Shown piece by piece: positions 43,513-52,743 of a DNA stretch of 64,000 nt. The DNA lies in NCBI RefSeq assembly GCF_018131185.1, contig NZ_JAFCJE010000001.1, positions 1-64,000 of the forward strand, written 5' to 3'. Numbering within the stretch: the stretch's first letter is position 1; the number at the start of each line of letters is the position of its first letter. A model generated the notes under the pieces. It saw only the letters and a program-made list of their open reading frames with translations, was not told where the DNA came from and made no database searches. The stretch comes from Bradyrhizobium diazoefficiens. GTDB lineage: Bacteria; Pseudomonadota; Alphaproteobacteria; Rhizobiales; Xanthobacteraceae. Both the position numbers and the translations under genes were made by a program.

Positions 43513-44298
43513 CTACTCGCCGGGCGCGAGATCGTCGCTCGAGGCGGCTGGAGCCGCCTCGCGCTCGGGGCGCGGACCATGCGGCCGCCGCCGCCGGCGC
43601 GGAAAGCGTTCGCCGCCGCCGCCGCCCTCGAAGCCGGCCTGGCCGCCGTTCGCGCCGACATTCACCTGCGGCTGCGCGCCGGTGATGAAGGAAGGCAGGC
43701 GATCGACGCCGCCGGCATCGGCGATGACGGGCTGCGGTTGATTAGCGGGTAGCGGCTGCGGCTGGTATTGCGGCTGCGGACGATGATCACGTTCGCGGTG
43801 CTCGCGCGGCTGCTGGTTGTCACGCTGATAGGGCTGCTGGTTGTCGCGTTGCTGGTCGCGCTGGTGATGATCGCGCTGGCCGTCGCGGTCGCGCACGAAA
43901 GACTGCTGCGGCGGTTGCGGGACGAAGCCCGGCTCCTGGCCGAAATTCGAGAAGTTCTCGCCGTCGTCTTCGCCGTCGTCGCTATGGCTGCTGGTCGGCT
44001 CGTCACCGCGCGGCTGCTGGTTCTGGCGGAACTGCTCCTGGGCCGCCGCGATCAGGCGGAAATAATGCTCGGCATGCTGGTAGTAGTTCTCGGCCGCGAC
44101 GGGGTCGCCGGAGGAGCGCGCATCGCGCGCGAGTTGGAGATACTTTTCAGCGATGTGCGAGGCGGTGCCGCGGATCTTGATGTCGGGTCCGTTGGACTCG
44201 TAGACCCGGGTCATCGGGTTCTGGCTGCGCCGGTTGTTGTTGTTGTTGTTATTATTGTTGCGGTTGCGCATCCGCTGCTTGTTCTGACCGTTTCTCAT
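43513..44298 (-). CDS. DUF4167 domain-containing protein
   Basis: A 261-residue protein. The N-terminus is Arg/Asn-rich with a run of nine Asn encoded by near-perfect trinucleotide repeats. A conserved helical DUF4167 domain follows (about 30-100) with DIKIRGTASHIAEKYLQLARDA and AENYYQHAEHYFRLI. The remaining 160 residues are low-complexity, rich in Gln, Pro, Asp and Arg, ending with a basic PRRRRRPHGPRPER stretch. This suggests an RNA- or DNA-associated disordered protein; the family function is unknown. A strong terminator follows. Confidence 0.88.
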   Translation of the reverse strand: MRNGQNKQRMRNRNNNNNNNNNRRSQNPMTRVYESNGPDIKIRGTASHIAEKYLQLARDARSSGDPVAAENYYQHAEHYFRLIAAAQEQFRQNQQPRGDEPTSSHSDDGEDDGENFSNFGQEPGFVPQPPQQSFVRDRDGQRDHHQRDQQRDNQQPYQRDNQQPREHRERDHRPQPQYQPQPLPANQPQPVIADAGGVDRLPSFITGAQPQVNVGANGGQAGFEGGGGGERFPRRRRRPHGPRPEREAAPAASSDDLAPGE

Positions 44299-44758
44299 GT
44301 CCTGCCTTTAATTCCAGCCCTAAACGTTGCACGCATTACAGATTGCCAGGAGTGCCCGATGACAGCAGCTCACGTTGCTCGCGCGCGCCGCGCGCAAGAG
44401 TGGATCCCACCCTGCCGATGTTCGTCGACCGTCGCGTTCAACAAGGACGCGTTCCCCACCCGCCAGCACTGATCGCCAGCGAACCCATTCATTTTGCTTG
44501 CCGAAACAAGCCCAGCGGTGTTGCGTAAGTCTTCAAGCGCAATATCAGGCTTTCGTTCACTTTGCGGTCGGAGAGCAGCGCAGCTCCACTGGCTATCGCG
44601 CTTCACGGGACCTGCGGCTTGGAACCTTTATCAGTAAAGCTCTCGCCCGAGAGCCCGGCTTTCGCCCGTAAGTCTACGGGGCCGGCACCGATGTGTTGAC
44701 TGGAACGTAGTCGTTCCCAAGGGATATTCCAAGAGCTTTTTACAGGCCAATCCGGCTT
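44299..44758. other. 460-base intergenic region with clustered dyads
   Basis: No convincing coding frame. It holds three perfect short inverted repeats within 80 bases: GCTCTCG-CC-CGAGAGC (44639-44654), CCCGTA-AGTC-TACGGG (44665-44680) and GGAACG-TAGT-CGTTCC (44702-44717). These could form an unrecognised structured RNA on either strand or regulatory sites. The rest carries the promoter of the DUF4167 gene, not identified by eye. I could not match it to tmRNA, 6S, SRP or RNase P RNA. Confidence 0.45.
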
Positions 44759-45652
44759 TTATGGGGGCATTTTTCGGGCCGAAACGGCCCGCGGAATGCC
44801 CGACAGGTCGGCCTTGGGTGGCCTGTCCACCATCAACTCCGCGCCCGCCATGAGGGTTTCAATATTTCTCGCCTGACCCTGGCCGGCCTCGACGATCAGC
44901 GCTCCGCCGGGGGCGAGACGCTCGCTCGCCTGCGGAATCAGCGCGCGGTAGGCGTCATAGCCGTCATTGCCGCCGTCGAGCGCCAGATGCGGATCGTGCT
45001 TGCGCACCTCGATGCTCAATGTCGGAATTTCGGCCGAGGGGATATAGGGCGGGTTTGACACGATGAGGTCGAACGGGCCGCTGAGCGCCGATGCATAGGA
45101 GCAGGCGACGAAGCCGGCGCGTCCGGCGAGGCCGAGAGCCGTGGCATTGTCCCTGGCGGTGACGAGCGCGGTCAGACTAAGGTCGGTACCGACCCCGAAG
45201 GCATCGGGGATCTCATGCAGCAGTGCGAGCAGGATCGCGCCGGATCCGGTGCCAATGTCGGCGATCCGGGGCGGCTGAGATGTCTGCCGTTCGCGAAGGA
45301 TCTCGAGCGCAAGCTCGACCACGGTCTCGGTATCGGGGCGCGGCACCAGCGTCGCCTCTGACAGGCGGAACGGCAGGCCCCAGAACTCGCGTGTACCCAG
45401 GATGCGCGCCACCGGCTCGCCGGCCATGCGGCGCTCGGCATGCTGCTCCAGCCGAGACGCTTCGGCGGTGGTGAGGGCGCGCGCGGCCTGCGCGATCAGG
45501 CCGGTAAGGTCGAGGCCGAGCACAGCACCGAGCAGGATGCGCGCGTCCAGCTCGGCCTCGTCGAGCTGCGCCGCCTTCAGTTGTGCAGCCAGCGCGCGCC
45601 GCGCGCTCTCGATCGATCGTCCGGCGAAGTGGTTGCTCACGCGGCGCGTCAC
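44759..45652 (-). CDS. prmC: peptide chain release factor N5-glutamine methyltransferase
   Basis: Methylates the glutamine of the GGQ motif in release factors. The 297-residue protein has an N-terminal helical RF-recognition domain (about 1-80), [10 protein letters not shown] and [12 protein letters not shown] before SAM motif [17 protein letters not shown], and the catalytic [10 protein letters not shown] near residue 195. Its ATG overlaps the prfA stop by four bases, so it is translationally coupled to its own substrate gene. The end of the gene contains a GGGCCG/CGGCCC hairpin. Confidence 0.95.
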   Translation of the reverse strand: MTRRVSNHFAGRSIESARRALAAQLKAAQLDEAELDARILLGAVLGLDLTGLIAQAARALTTAEASRLEQHAERRMAGEPVARILGTREFWGLPFRLSEATLVPRPDTETVVELALEILRERQTSQPPRIADIGTGSGAILLALLHEIPDAFGVGTDLSLTALVTARDNATALGLAGRAGFVACSYASALSGPFDLIVSNPPYIPSAEIPTLSIEVRKHDPHLALDGGNDGYDAYRALIPQASERLAPGGALIVEAGQGQARNIETLMAGAELMVDRPPKADLSGIPRAVSARKMPP

Positions 45653-46734
45653 GCCGCCGCGCCCTGCGCCGCGAGTTGCGCGGCCTGGTGCTCGGTGGTC
45701 AGCGCGTCGGTCAGCTCGCCGAGCGCTTCGCCTGCGATCACCTGCGGCAGCTTGTAGAGCGTCAGATTGATGCGATGGTCCGTGACGCGGCCTTGCGGAA
45801 AATTATAGGTGCGGATGCGCTCGGAGCGGTCGCCGGAGCCGACCTTCTCCTTGCGCTCGGCCGAGCGCGCCGCATCGACGCGCTGGCGCTCGGCGTCGTA
45901 GATGCGCGAGCGCAGGATGTTCATGGCGGAGGCACGGTTCTTGTGCTGCGAGCGGCTGTCCTGCATCATCACGACGATGCCGGTCGGGATGTGGGTGATG
46001 CGGATCGCCGATTCGGTCTTGTTGACGTGCTGGCCGCCGGCTCCTTGCGCGCGCATGGTCTCGATGCGCAAATCGTCGTTCTTGATGTCGACGTCGACAT
46101 CCTCGACCTCCGGCAGCACGGCGACGGTCGCCGCAGAGGTGTGAATGCGCCCCTGCGTCTCGGTGTCGGGCACGCGTTGGACGCGGTGCACGCCGGACTC
46201 GAACTTCAGCTTGGAGAACGCGCCGCGGCCCTGCACCTCCGCGATGATTTCCTTGTAGCCGCCGACGGTGCCTTCGCTGGCCGAGATCACCTCGACCTTC
46301 CAGCCCTGCAACGCAGCGAAGCGCTCGTACATCCGGAACAGGTCTCCGGCAAACAGCGAGGCTTCGTCGCCGCCGGTGCCGGCGCGGATTTCCAGCACCA
46401 CGTTGCGATCGTCCATGGCGTCCTTGGGCAGCAGCGCAACGCGGATCTTCTGGACCAGCTCCTCGATTTTCGGCGCGAGTTCGTTGCGTTCGGCTTCCGC
46501 CATGCCGCGCATCTCGGCATCGGTCGCGGGATCGGCGATCAGCGCCTCGGTGTCGGCGAGTTCCTTGACGGCAGCCCGGTAAGCCTTCACCGCTTCGATC
46601 AGCGGCGCGATCTCGGCGAGCTCGCGCGTGATCTGCACGTAGCGTTCGGAGGAGAGCTGCCCCAGCGATTCGGCCTCGAGTGAGGCATGATGGGCGAGCA
46701 GGACGTCCAGTTTGGCTTCGGGGAGTGACGACAT
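45649..46734 (-). CDS. prfA: peptide chain release factor 1
   Basis: Recognises UAA and UAG stop codons and triggers peptide release. The 361-residue protein has the codon-recognition loop region with [16 protein letters not shown] (PxT-type motif region) and the GGQ motif in [18 protein letters not shown] near residue 230. [14 protein letters not shown] and the domain 3/4 C-terminus are intact. It is followed by prmC with a 4-base overlap and preceded by ptsP 56 bases upstream, so the three genes may share transcripts. Confidence 0.97.
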   Translation of the reverse strand: MSSLPEAKLDVLLAHHASLEAESLGQLSSERYVQITRELAEIAPLIEAVKAYRAAVKELADTEALIADPATDAEMRGMAEAERNELAPKIEELVQKIRVALLPKDAMDDRNVVLEIRAGTGGDEASLFAGDLFRMYERFAALQGWKVEVISASEGTVGGYKEIIAEVQGRGAFSKLKFESGVHRVQRVPDTETQGRIHTSAATVAVLPEVEDVDVDIKNDDLRIETMRAQGAGGQHVNKTESAIRITHIPTGIVVMMQDSRSQHKNRASAMNILRSRIYDAERQRVDAARSAERKEKVGSGDRSERIRTYNFPQGRVTDHRINLTLYKLPQVIAGEALGELTDALTTEHQAAQLAAQGAAA

Positions 46735-46790
46735 CGGTTCAGTCTCAAATGGCGGAAGGAGGTGAGGCGGCAGGGAGCGGGACAGGCCCG

Positions 46791-49058
46791 CTACAACGCC
46801 AGGCCTTCGGCCTCGGCAAATTCCGTCAGTTTCTGCCGGATCGAGACGCTGCCCGCCGGCGCGTCCAGGAGCGGGCCGAGCATGGCCTCGGCCTTCTTGG
46901 CATCGAGATCGATCACCATCGCCTTGACCGGGCCGAGTGCGGTTGCCGACAACGACAGCGAGCGATAGCCCAGCGCGATCAAAGCGAGCGCGCCGAGCGG
47001 CTTGGACGCCATCTCGCCGCAGAGCGAGAGCGACTTCTTCGCCGCATGGGACTTGCGTGCGATGTCGCGCAGCGCGCGCAGGATCGGCGCCGACATGGTG
47101 TCGAACCGTTCGGAGACCTTCGCATTGCCGCGATCGACCGCGAACAGGAACTGGAACAGGTCGTTGGAGCCGACCGAGATGAAGTCGACCTTCCGCAGCA
47201 GCTCGTCGAGCTGATAGAGCAGCGCGGGGACCTCGACCATGGTGCCGATGTCGATGCGTTCCGGCAGCGTGTGGCCGTGCTGGCGCAAGTATGTGAGCTC
47301 GCGCTCGACCAGCGCCTTGGCCGAATCGAATTCGGCGACCTCCGAGATCATCGGGAACATGATGCGCAGCGCGCGGCCGCCGCCGGCGCGCAGCAGCGCG
47401 CGGATCTGGCCGCGCAACAGGCCGGGGCGATCCAGCCCGAGCCGGATCGCGCGCCAGCCCAGCGCGGGATTTTCCTCGATCACCGCTTCCATATAGGGCA
47501 GCGCCTTGTCGCCGCCGATGTCGAGGGTGCGGAAGGTGACGGGCTTGGGACCGGCGGCATCCAGCACGGTGCGATAGAGCGCAAGCTGGTCGCTGGTGCG
47601 CGGCAGGCTCTGGCCCACCATGAATTGCAGCTCGGTGCGAAACAGGCCGATGCCGGCGCTGCCGGTGTCCTCGATATGCGGCAGGTCGATGGCGAGACCC
47701 GCATTGATCATCAACTCGACCTTCTGCCCGTCCCTGGTGACGCAGGGCCGGTCGCGCAGCGCCAGGTATTGCGCCTGACGGCGGGCGCGGAAGCGCACGC
47801 GCTCGGCGAACGCCGCCTCGACTTCCTGGGAGGGGCGCACATAGATCGAGCCGGAGGTGCCGTCGACGATGATGGCGTCGCCGGGATCGGCAATGCCGGG
47901 CGCGTTCGGTACCTCGCCCACTGCGGGAATGCCGAGCGCGCGGGCCACGATCGAGACGTGCGAGTTGGCGGTGCCTTCCTCCAGCACGATGCCGCGCAGG
48001 CGCTTGCGGTCGTAGTCGAGCAGCGCCGCCGGGCCCATCGCGCGCGCGATGACGATGGCGTTGTCGGGCAGTTGCTCGCGCGAGGGCGCGTGATCCTGGC
48101 CGACCAGCTGCCGCATCAGGCGATAGCCGAGATCCTCCAGATCGTGCAGGCGGTCGCGCAAATAGGGGTCGGTCGAGCGCAGCATGCGTGCACGGGTGTC
48201 GGACTGCACGCGCTCGACGGCGGCTTCGGCGGTGAGTCCGGTGGCGACCGCCTCGTGCAGCTTGTGCGACCAGCCCTGGTCGTTGGCGAACATGCGATAG
48301 GCTTCCAGCACCTCGCGATGCTCGCCGCCCTCGGCGACGTCGCCGCGCTCCAGCATGCGGTCGAGATCGGCCCGCAGCTTGGCGAGCGCGGTGTCGAGCC
48401 GCTTGATCTCCTTCGGCAGGTCCTCGGCGATGTAGTCCTTGATGACGACGCGCGGCTCGTGCAGCACGACATGGCCGAGCGCGATGCCCTCCGACAGGAT
48501 GGCGCCGACCTTCTGCGCCGAATGGCGCGCGGCCGGCTCCTGGCCCGGCTGGGCCAGCGCGGACAGTTCGCCCGAGGCGATCAGCTCCGCCAGCACCATC
48601 GCGGTGGTCTGCAGCGCCTCGAGCTCTTCCTCGACATAGTTGCGCTTGGCGCGGTTCTGCACCACCAGCACGCCGAGCGTGTTGCCGGCGCGCAGGATCG
48701 GCACGCCGAGGAAGGAGTGGTAGATTTCCTCGCCGGTCTCGGGGCGGAACGAGAAGGCCGGGTGGCTCTGCGCATCGCTCAAATTGAGCGGCGTCGCCTC
48801 ACTGGCGACGAGGCCGACCAGGCCTTCATGGGCACTCAGCACGGTGTGGTGCACCGCCTCGCGGTTGAGACCTTCGGTGGCGTAGAGCTCCAGCGTGTTG
48901 TCGATGCGCAGCACGTAGACCGAGCACACCTCGGCCACCATGTTGGCGGCGATCAGCACCACGATCTTGTCCAGCCGCTCCTGGGCCGAGACCTGCTCCG
49001 CCATGGTTTCGCGGAGCCGTCTCAACAAGACGCGGGGACCTCCCGACGCGCTCCGCAT
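46791..49058 (-). CDS. ptsP: phosphoenolpyruvate-protein phosphotransferase of the nitrogen PTS (enzyme I-Ntr)
   Basis: First kinase of the regulatory PTS-Ntr chain (PtsP, NPr, EIIA-Ntr). The 755-residue protein starts with a GAF domain (about 20-165) that in homologues senses glutamine. The PTS enzyme I part follows: HPr-binding domain, phospho-His in [18 protein letters not shown] near residue 355, and the PEP-binding C-terminal barrel with [24 protein letters not shown] and [12 protein letters not shown]. The conserved Cys is in LSLCGEMA near residue 690. GGAGGAG precedes the ATG. The 375-base gap to lysC upstream contains strong hairpins. Confidence 0.95.
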   Translation of the reverse strand: MRSASGGPRVLLRRLRETMAEQVSAQERLDKIVVLIAANMVAEVCSVYVLRIDNTLELYATEGLNREAVHHTVLSAHEGLVGLVASEATPLNLSDAQSHPAFSFRPETGEEIYHSFLGVPILRAGNTLGVLVVQNRAKRNYVEEELEALQTTAMVLAELIASGELSALAQPGQEPAARHSAQKVGAILSEGIALGHVVLHEPRVVIKDYIAEDLPKEIKRLDTALAKLRADLDRMLERGDVAEGGEHREVLEAYRMFANDQGWSHKLHEAVATGLTAEAAVERVQSDTRARMLRSTDPYLRDRLHDLEDLGYRLMRQLVGQDHAPSREQLPDNAIVIARAMGPAALLDYDRKRLRGIVLEEGTANSHVSIVARALGIPAVGEVPNAPGIADPGDAIIVDGTSGSIYVRPSQEVEAAFAERVRFRARRQAQYLALRDRPCVTRDGQKVELMINAGLAIDLPHIEDTGSAGIGLFRTELQFMVGQSLPRTSDQLALYRTVLDAAGPKPVTFRTLDIGGDKALPYMEAVIEENPALGWRAIRLGLDRPGLLRGQIRALLRAGGGRALRIMFPMISEVAEFDSAKALVERELTYLRQHGHTLPERIDIGTMVEVPALLYQLDELLRKVDFISVGSNDLFQFLFAVDRGNAKVSERFDTMSAPILRALRDIARKSHAAKKSLSLCGEMASKPLGALALIALGYRSLSLSATALGPVKAMVIDLDAKKAEAMLGPLLDAPAGSVSIRQKLTEFAEAEGLAL

Positions 49059-49433
49059 GAACCGTCAATCTCCTCCGTCTGCCGGGCCCGGCGGTATCGG
49101 CCGGCGGCTGGCCTAAAATTCCAGAAAAACAACCAATTTGTTTGTCCGGCGCAGGCGCAAACCCAAAATCCTCGCGAGATTTTGGCGCCTGCACCGAATC
49201 AGCGCCGCCCGAACTGGGACACAGTCTGCGGCAGCCCACCCTGTTCGCCGTATAGCGAATTGAGGCTTGTTTTGCCAAGCAAAACGCCTGCCAAACGCGA
49301 ATGTGTGGACACCTCGGCGTTTGCTGCGACCGCTAAGAGAAAATTAGCCTAAGCGTGGCCCGGAGAAGTGCAAAGCGGTTTTCCGGTAAGACCACGCTCA
49401 AACAACAATCTGAAGCGCGACGAGAGGCGCGCT
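49059..49433. other. 375-base gap upstream of ptsP with hairpins
   Basis: No gene seen. It contains a long hairpin at 49151-49192 (GCAGGCGC...GCGCCTGC outside, CCAAAATC...GATTTTGG inside, 7-base loop) about 90 bases upstream of ptsP, a GTTTTGC-CAA-GCAAAAC hairpin at 49269-49285, and the lysC terminator at its far end. The hairpins probably insulate ptsP from lysC or shape the ptsP leader. Confidence 0.5.
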
Positions 49434-49436
49434 TCA
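49400..49436 (-). terminator. intrinsic terminator of lysC
   Basis: On the minus strand TGAAGCGCG (49436-49428), 8-base loop, CGCGCTTCA (49419-49411), followed by GATTGTTGTTTG. The stem begins within the lysC stop codon. Confidence 0.75.
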
Positions 49437-50690
49437 GGCCTGATCGAGGCCGTAGAGCGTGTGCAGCGTACGCACCGCGAGCTCGGTATAGGCGGTGTCG
49501 ATCAACACCGAGAATTTGATCTCGGAGGTTGTAATGGCCCGGATGTTGATATTCCGCCCCGCAAGGGCCGAGAACGCCTGGGCCGCGACGCCGGCATGGC
49601 TGCGCATGCCGCTGCCGATCACCGAGATCTTGGCGACGTCGGTGGCGGTATCGAGCCGCGCATAACCGATCTGGCCCTTGGCGGCGGTAATCGTGTCCCT
49701 GGCGCGGGTATAGTCGGCCGCCGGCACCGTGAAGGTGAGATCGGTGGTCTTGCCGTCCTCGGACACGTTCTGCACGATCATGTCGACGTTGATGTTGGCA
49801 TCCGCCAGCGGGCCGAAGATCGAGGCCGCAACACCCGGCTTGTCCTCGATCTGGCGCACCGAGATCTGGGCCTCGTCCTTGGAGAAGGCAATACCGGTGA
49901 CGACGTGGCTTTCCATGATCTCCTCCTCGCTGCAGATCAGCGTGCCGGGCGGCTGGTTGGCATGCGGGTCGATATCCTCGGGCTTGTCGAAGCTCGAGCG
50001 GACGAAGATCGGCATGTTGTGGACCATGCCGAGTTCCACCGAGCGGACCTGGAGCACCTTTGCGCCCTGCGAGGCCAGTTCCAGCATGTCTTCGAACGCG
50101 ATCTTGTCGAGCCTCTTGGCCTTCGGCACGATTCGCGGGTCGGTGGTGTAGACGCCGTCGACGTCGGTATAGATGTCGCAGCGATCGGCCTTGACGGCTG
50201 CGGCAACGGCCACGGCCGAAGTGTCGGAGCCGCCGCGGCCCAGCGTGGTGATGCGGCCCGTCTCGGCGTTGATGCCCTGGAAGCCGGCGATGACCGCGAC
50301 CTCCTTGCGCTCCCGAAAGCGCTTGATGATCTCGCTGCCGTCGATGTCCTCGATCCGGGCCGAGGCATGGGCGTCGCTGGTCTTGATCGGGATCTGCCAG
50401 CCCTGCCAGGAACGGGCCTGGATGCCCATGCCCTGGAGCGCGATGGCAAGCAGGCCGGAGGTGACCTGCTCGCCGGAGGCCACGACGGCGTCGTATTCGC
50501 GCGCGTCATGCATCGGCGAGGCCTCGGTGCACCAGGCCACCAGCTCGTTGGTCTTGCCGGACATCGCCGAGACGACCACGGCCACTTCGTGGCCGGCATC
50601 GACCTCACGCTTCACATGGCGTGCGACGTTGCGGATACGTTCGATGTTGGCGACGGATGTGCCGCCGAATTTCATCACGAGGCGGCTCAT
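49434..50690 (-). CDS. lysC: aspartate kinase
   Basis: Phosphorylates aspartate, the committed step to lysine, threonine and methionine. The 418-residue protein has the kinase motif VMKFGGTSVANIERI at the N-terminus, VVVSAMSGKTNELV, GFQGINAETGRITTLGRGGSDTSAVAVAAA and DVDGVYTTDPRIVP. Two C-terminal ACT domains (about 265-340 and 345-418) give feedback control by lysine or threonine. A single-chain monofunctional enzyme of the usual length. A terminator overlaps the stop codon. Confidence 0.96.
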   Translation of the reverse strand: MSRLVMKFGGTSVANIERIRNVARHVKREVDAGHEVAVVVSAMSGKTNELVAWCTEASPMHDAREYDAVVASGEQVTSGLLAIALQGMGIQARSWQGWQIPIKTSDAHASARIEDIDGSEIIKRFRERKEVAVIAGFQGINAETGRITTLGRGGSDTSAVAVAAAVKADRCDIYTDVDGVYTTDPRIVPKAKRLDKIAFEDMLELASQGAKVLQVRSVELGMVHNMPIFVRSSFDKPEDIDPHANQPPGTLICSEEEIMESHVVTGIAFSKDEAQISVRQIEDKPGVAASIFGPLADANINVDMIVQNVSEDGKTTDLTFTVPAADYTRARDTITAAKGQIGYARLDTATDVAKISVIGSGMRSHAGVAAQAFSALAGRNINIRAITTSEIKFSVLIDTAYTELAVRTLHTLYGLDQA

Positions 50691-50840
50691 GACGACGCGT
50701 GCATTCCTTCAAAGGGATCAGTATGGTGACCCGCACCGGACAGATGCCTGCGGACACCGACCGCGCGTATACATAGCGGCGGGGCCGGGGGCAAGCGGGT
50801 TCCTGCGGGGCCGGGTGCGGGCAATGGGTTAACCGAGGTC

Positions 50841-51308
50841 ATGGCGCGTTACATCGACGAGATTCTGCAGCCCGGCGAGCGGGTGCTGTATTCGACCAAT
50901 GCGCATTGGATCTTCTATTTTCCGGCGATCCTGGCCTGGATCGTGGCCTTGGGCCTGTTCGTGCTGTCGCGGCAGACCACGGTCGAAGGGCTCGTGCTGC
51001 TGTGTCTCGTCGCCGCCGCGCTGGTGGCTCTCGCCGCCCTCTATTGGACCGTGAAGGGCTGGTTCCACCGCTTCACCACCGAGACCGACGTCACCAATCT
51101 CAGGATTGTGCACAAGACCGGCTTCATCAAGCGCCGCACCTTCGAGATGGCGCTGGACAAGGTCGAGAGTGTCGACGTCAACCAGACGATTCTTGGACGT
51201 ATTCTCAACTACGGCGACGTGACCATCAACGGGGTCGGCGAAGGCCGCGAGACCATCCGGACGATCGCCTCGCCGCTCGCCTTCCGTAGTTCGATCACCA
51301 CGCGGTAG
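50841..51308 (+). CDS. PH domain-containing membrane protein (bPH2/YdbT-like)
   Basis: A 155-residue protein. Two TM segments (about 22-42 and 48-68) precede a bacterial PH domain with TDVTNLRIVHKTGFIKRRTFEMALDKVESVDVNQTILGRILNYGDVTINGVGEGRE. These proteins are membrane-anchored and of unknown function; a lipid or envelope role is likely. GAGG lies six bases upstream of the ATG. UbiG follows after 12 bases on the same strand, suggesting co-transcription. Confidence 0.87.
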   Translation: MARYIDEILQPGERVLYSTNAHWIFYFPAILAWIVALGLFVLSRQTTVEGLVLLCLVAAALVALAALYWTVKGWFHRFTTETDVTNLRIVHKTGFIKRRTFEMALDKVESVDVNQTILGRILNYGDVTINGVGEGRETIRTIASPLAFRSSITTR

Positions 51309-51320
51309 GACCGCGTCACC

Positions 51321-52088
51321 ATGAGCATGCAGCAAAATACTTCCGCCACTGCCCAGCCGGGCTCGACCGTCGACGCCGCCGAGATCGCGAAATTCTCAAA
51401 ACTCTCGGCGGAGTGGTGGGATCCCAACGGCAAGATGGCGCCGCTGCACCGGATCAATCCGCTGCGGCTGGGTTATATCCGCGACGCCGCCTGCCGCAAG
51501 TTCGAGCGCAATTTGCGCAGCCTCAACTGCCTCGGCGGCCTGCGCGTCCTCGACATCGGCTGCGGCGCCGGCCTGTTGTGTGAGCCGCTGTCGCGCCTCG
51601 GGGCGCAGGTCATCGGCGTCGATCCGTCGGCGAGCAACATCGCCGCGGCGAAGCTGCATGCCGACAAGGGCCATCTTGCGATCGACTACCGCTGCACCAC
51701 GGTGGAGGAGATCGACCCGCGCGAGCGCTTCGACATCGTGCTGGCGATGGAAGTGGTCGAGCACGTCGTCGACGTCGGAATCTTCCTGAAGCGCTGCGCG
51801 GCGATGCTGAAGCCGAACGGTCTCATGGTGGTCTCGACGTTGAACCGCAACTGGAAGAGTTTCGCGCTCGCCATCGTCGGCGCCGAATACGTCCTGCGCT
51901 GGCTGCCGCGCGGCACCCATGAGTGGAACAAGTTCGTCACCCCCGACGAGCTGACGAAATATCTGCTCGACAACCGCCTCGTCATCACCGAGCAAACCGG
52001 CGTGGTCTACAGCCCCTTCGCCGACAAATGGACGCTCTCGTCGGACATGGACGTGAACTACATGGTGGTGGCCGAAGCGATGGTGTGA
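51321..52088 (+). CDS. ubiG: ubiquinone biosynthesis O-methyltransferase
   Basis: Performs the two O-methylations of ubiquinone synthesis at the membrane. The 255-residue protein has FSKLSAEWWDPNGKMAPLHRINPLRLGYI, the UbiG-specific N-terminal block, then SAM motif I VLDIGCGAGLLCEPLSRLGA near residue 75, VIGVDPSASNI, and FDIVLAMEVVEHV. The segment MVVSTLNRNWKSFALAIVGAEYVLRWLPRGTHEW is the membrane-associating part. ATG codons at 51321 and 51327 are both possible. Confidence 0.96.
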   Translation: MSMQQNTSATAQPGSTVDAAEIAKFSKLSAEWWDPNGKMAPLHRINPLRLGYIRDAACRKFERNLRSLNCLGGLRVLDIGCGAGLLCEPLSRLGAQVIGVDPSASNIAAAKLHADKGHLAIDYRCTTVEEIDPRERFDIVLAMEVVEHVVDVGIFLKRCAAMLKPNGLMVVSTLNRNWKSFALAIVGAEYVLRWLPRGTHEWNKFVTPDELTKYLLDNRLVITEQTGVVYSPFADKWTLSSDMDVNYMVVAEAMV

Positions 52089-52131
52089 GGGCGTATGAGT
52101 GAGATGCGATCTCTAACCCCCCCCGGGCGGT

Positions 52132-52167
52132 GTCGTCCCTGCGAACGCAGGGACCCATAACCACAGG
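52132..52167. repeat. dispersed repeat (GTCGTCCCTGCG family), single half-element
   Basis: GTCGTCCCTGCGAACGCAGG followed by GACCCATAACCACAGG. CCCTGCG-AA-CGCAGGG is a self-complementary hairpin. The first 28 bases are identical to 52509-52536. It is just upstream of the GIY-YIG gene, whose frame reads through it. Confidence 0.75.
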
Positions 52168-52201
52168 CTCATCGTGTTTAGCCAAGACTGGCGCTCCGAG
52201 C

Positions 52202-52483
52202 ATGTACTACGTCTACATCCTCGCCAGCCGCCGTCACGGAACGCTCTACATCGGCGTCACTAACTCGCTTCAGACGCGGCTGGAGCAGCACCGCGCCGGC
52301 AAGGGCTCGGAGTTCGTCAAGCACTACGGCGTGCACCGCCTCGTCTACACCGAAGCGTATGAACGCGCCGAAGAGGCGATCGCCCGCGAAAAGCAGCTGA
52401 AGCGCTGGAAGCGCGACTGGAAGATCGAATTGATCGAGCGCGATAATCCAGAGTGGCGGGACCTCAGCGATCTCCTGGTTTGA
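52202..52483 (+). CDS. GIY-YIG nuclease superfamily protein (UPF0213/YhbQ type)
   Basis: A 93-residue single-domain protein. YYVYILASRRHGTLYIGVTNSLQTRLEQH carries the GIY-like (VYI) and YIG elements and the conserved Arg, and KHYGVHRLVYTEAYERAEEAIAREKQLKRWKRDWKIELIERDNPEW follows. The Glu of the metal site is in the AIAREKQLK helix. It may be a DNA nuclease, but stand-alone members have no settled role. The frame opens at 52130 in a repeat; the ATG at 52202 begins the domain. Repeat copies flank the gene on both sides. Confidence 0.88.
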   Translation: MYYVYILASRRHGTLYIGVTNSLQTRLEQHRAGKGSEFVKHYGVHRLVYTEAYERAEEAIAREKQLKRWKRDWKIELIERDNPEWRDLSDLLV

Positions 52484-52508
52484 CAGGTGATGCCGCCAAA
52501 CAGACGCC

Positions 52509-52637
52509 GTCGTCCCTGCGAACGCAGGGACCCATACCGCGTGATCTCTCCGTCGGGTTGGCTGTGAGATGCGCGGGTTGGCGGCCTTCGCAAAACTGCT
52601 TCCTGGGGTTATGGGTCCCTGCGTTCGCAGGGACGAC
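52509..52637. repeat. REPIN-like element: 28-bp perfect inverted repeats
   Basis: The 28 bases at 52509-52536 (starting GTCGTCCCTGCGAACGCAGG) and the reverse complement at 52610-52637 match perfectly. Each arm also holds its own hairpin. The 73 bases between carry no gene. The half-element at 52132 lies on the other side of the GIY-YIG gene. Confidence 0.8.
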
Positions 52638-52743
52638 GGCGGAGATTGTGGCGCGGGCATCGCTCCCATGACGCCCGCGTGGTTGACCGCGCAGGTCTCA
52701 GCTTGCAGGTTGGTCGCATCTTTTCCTGCTAAAGCGCGCCCCG

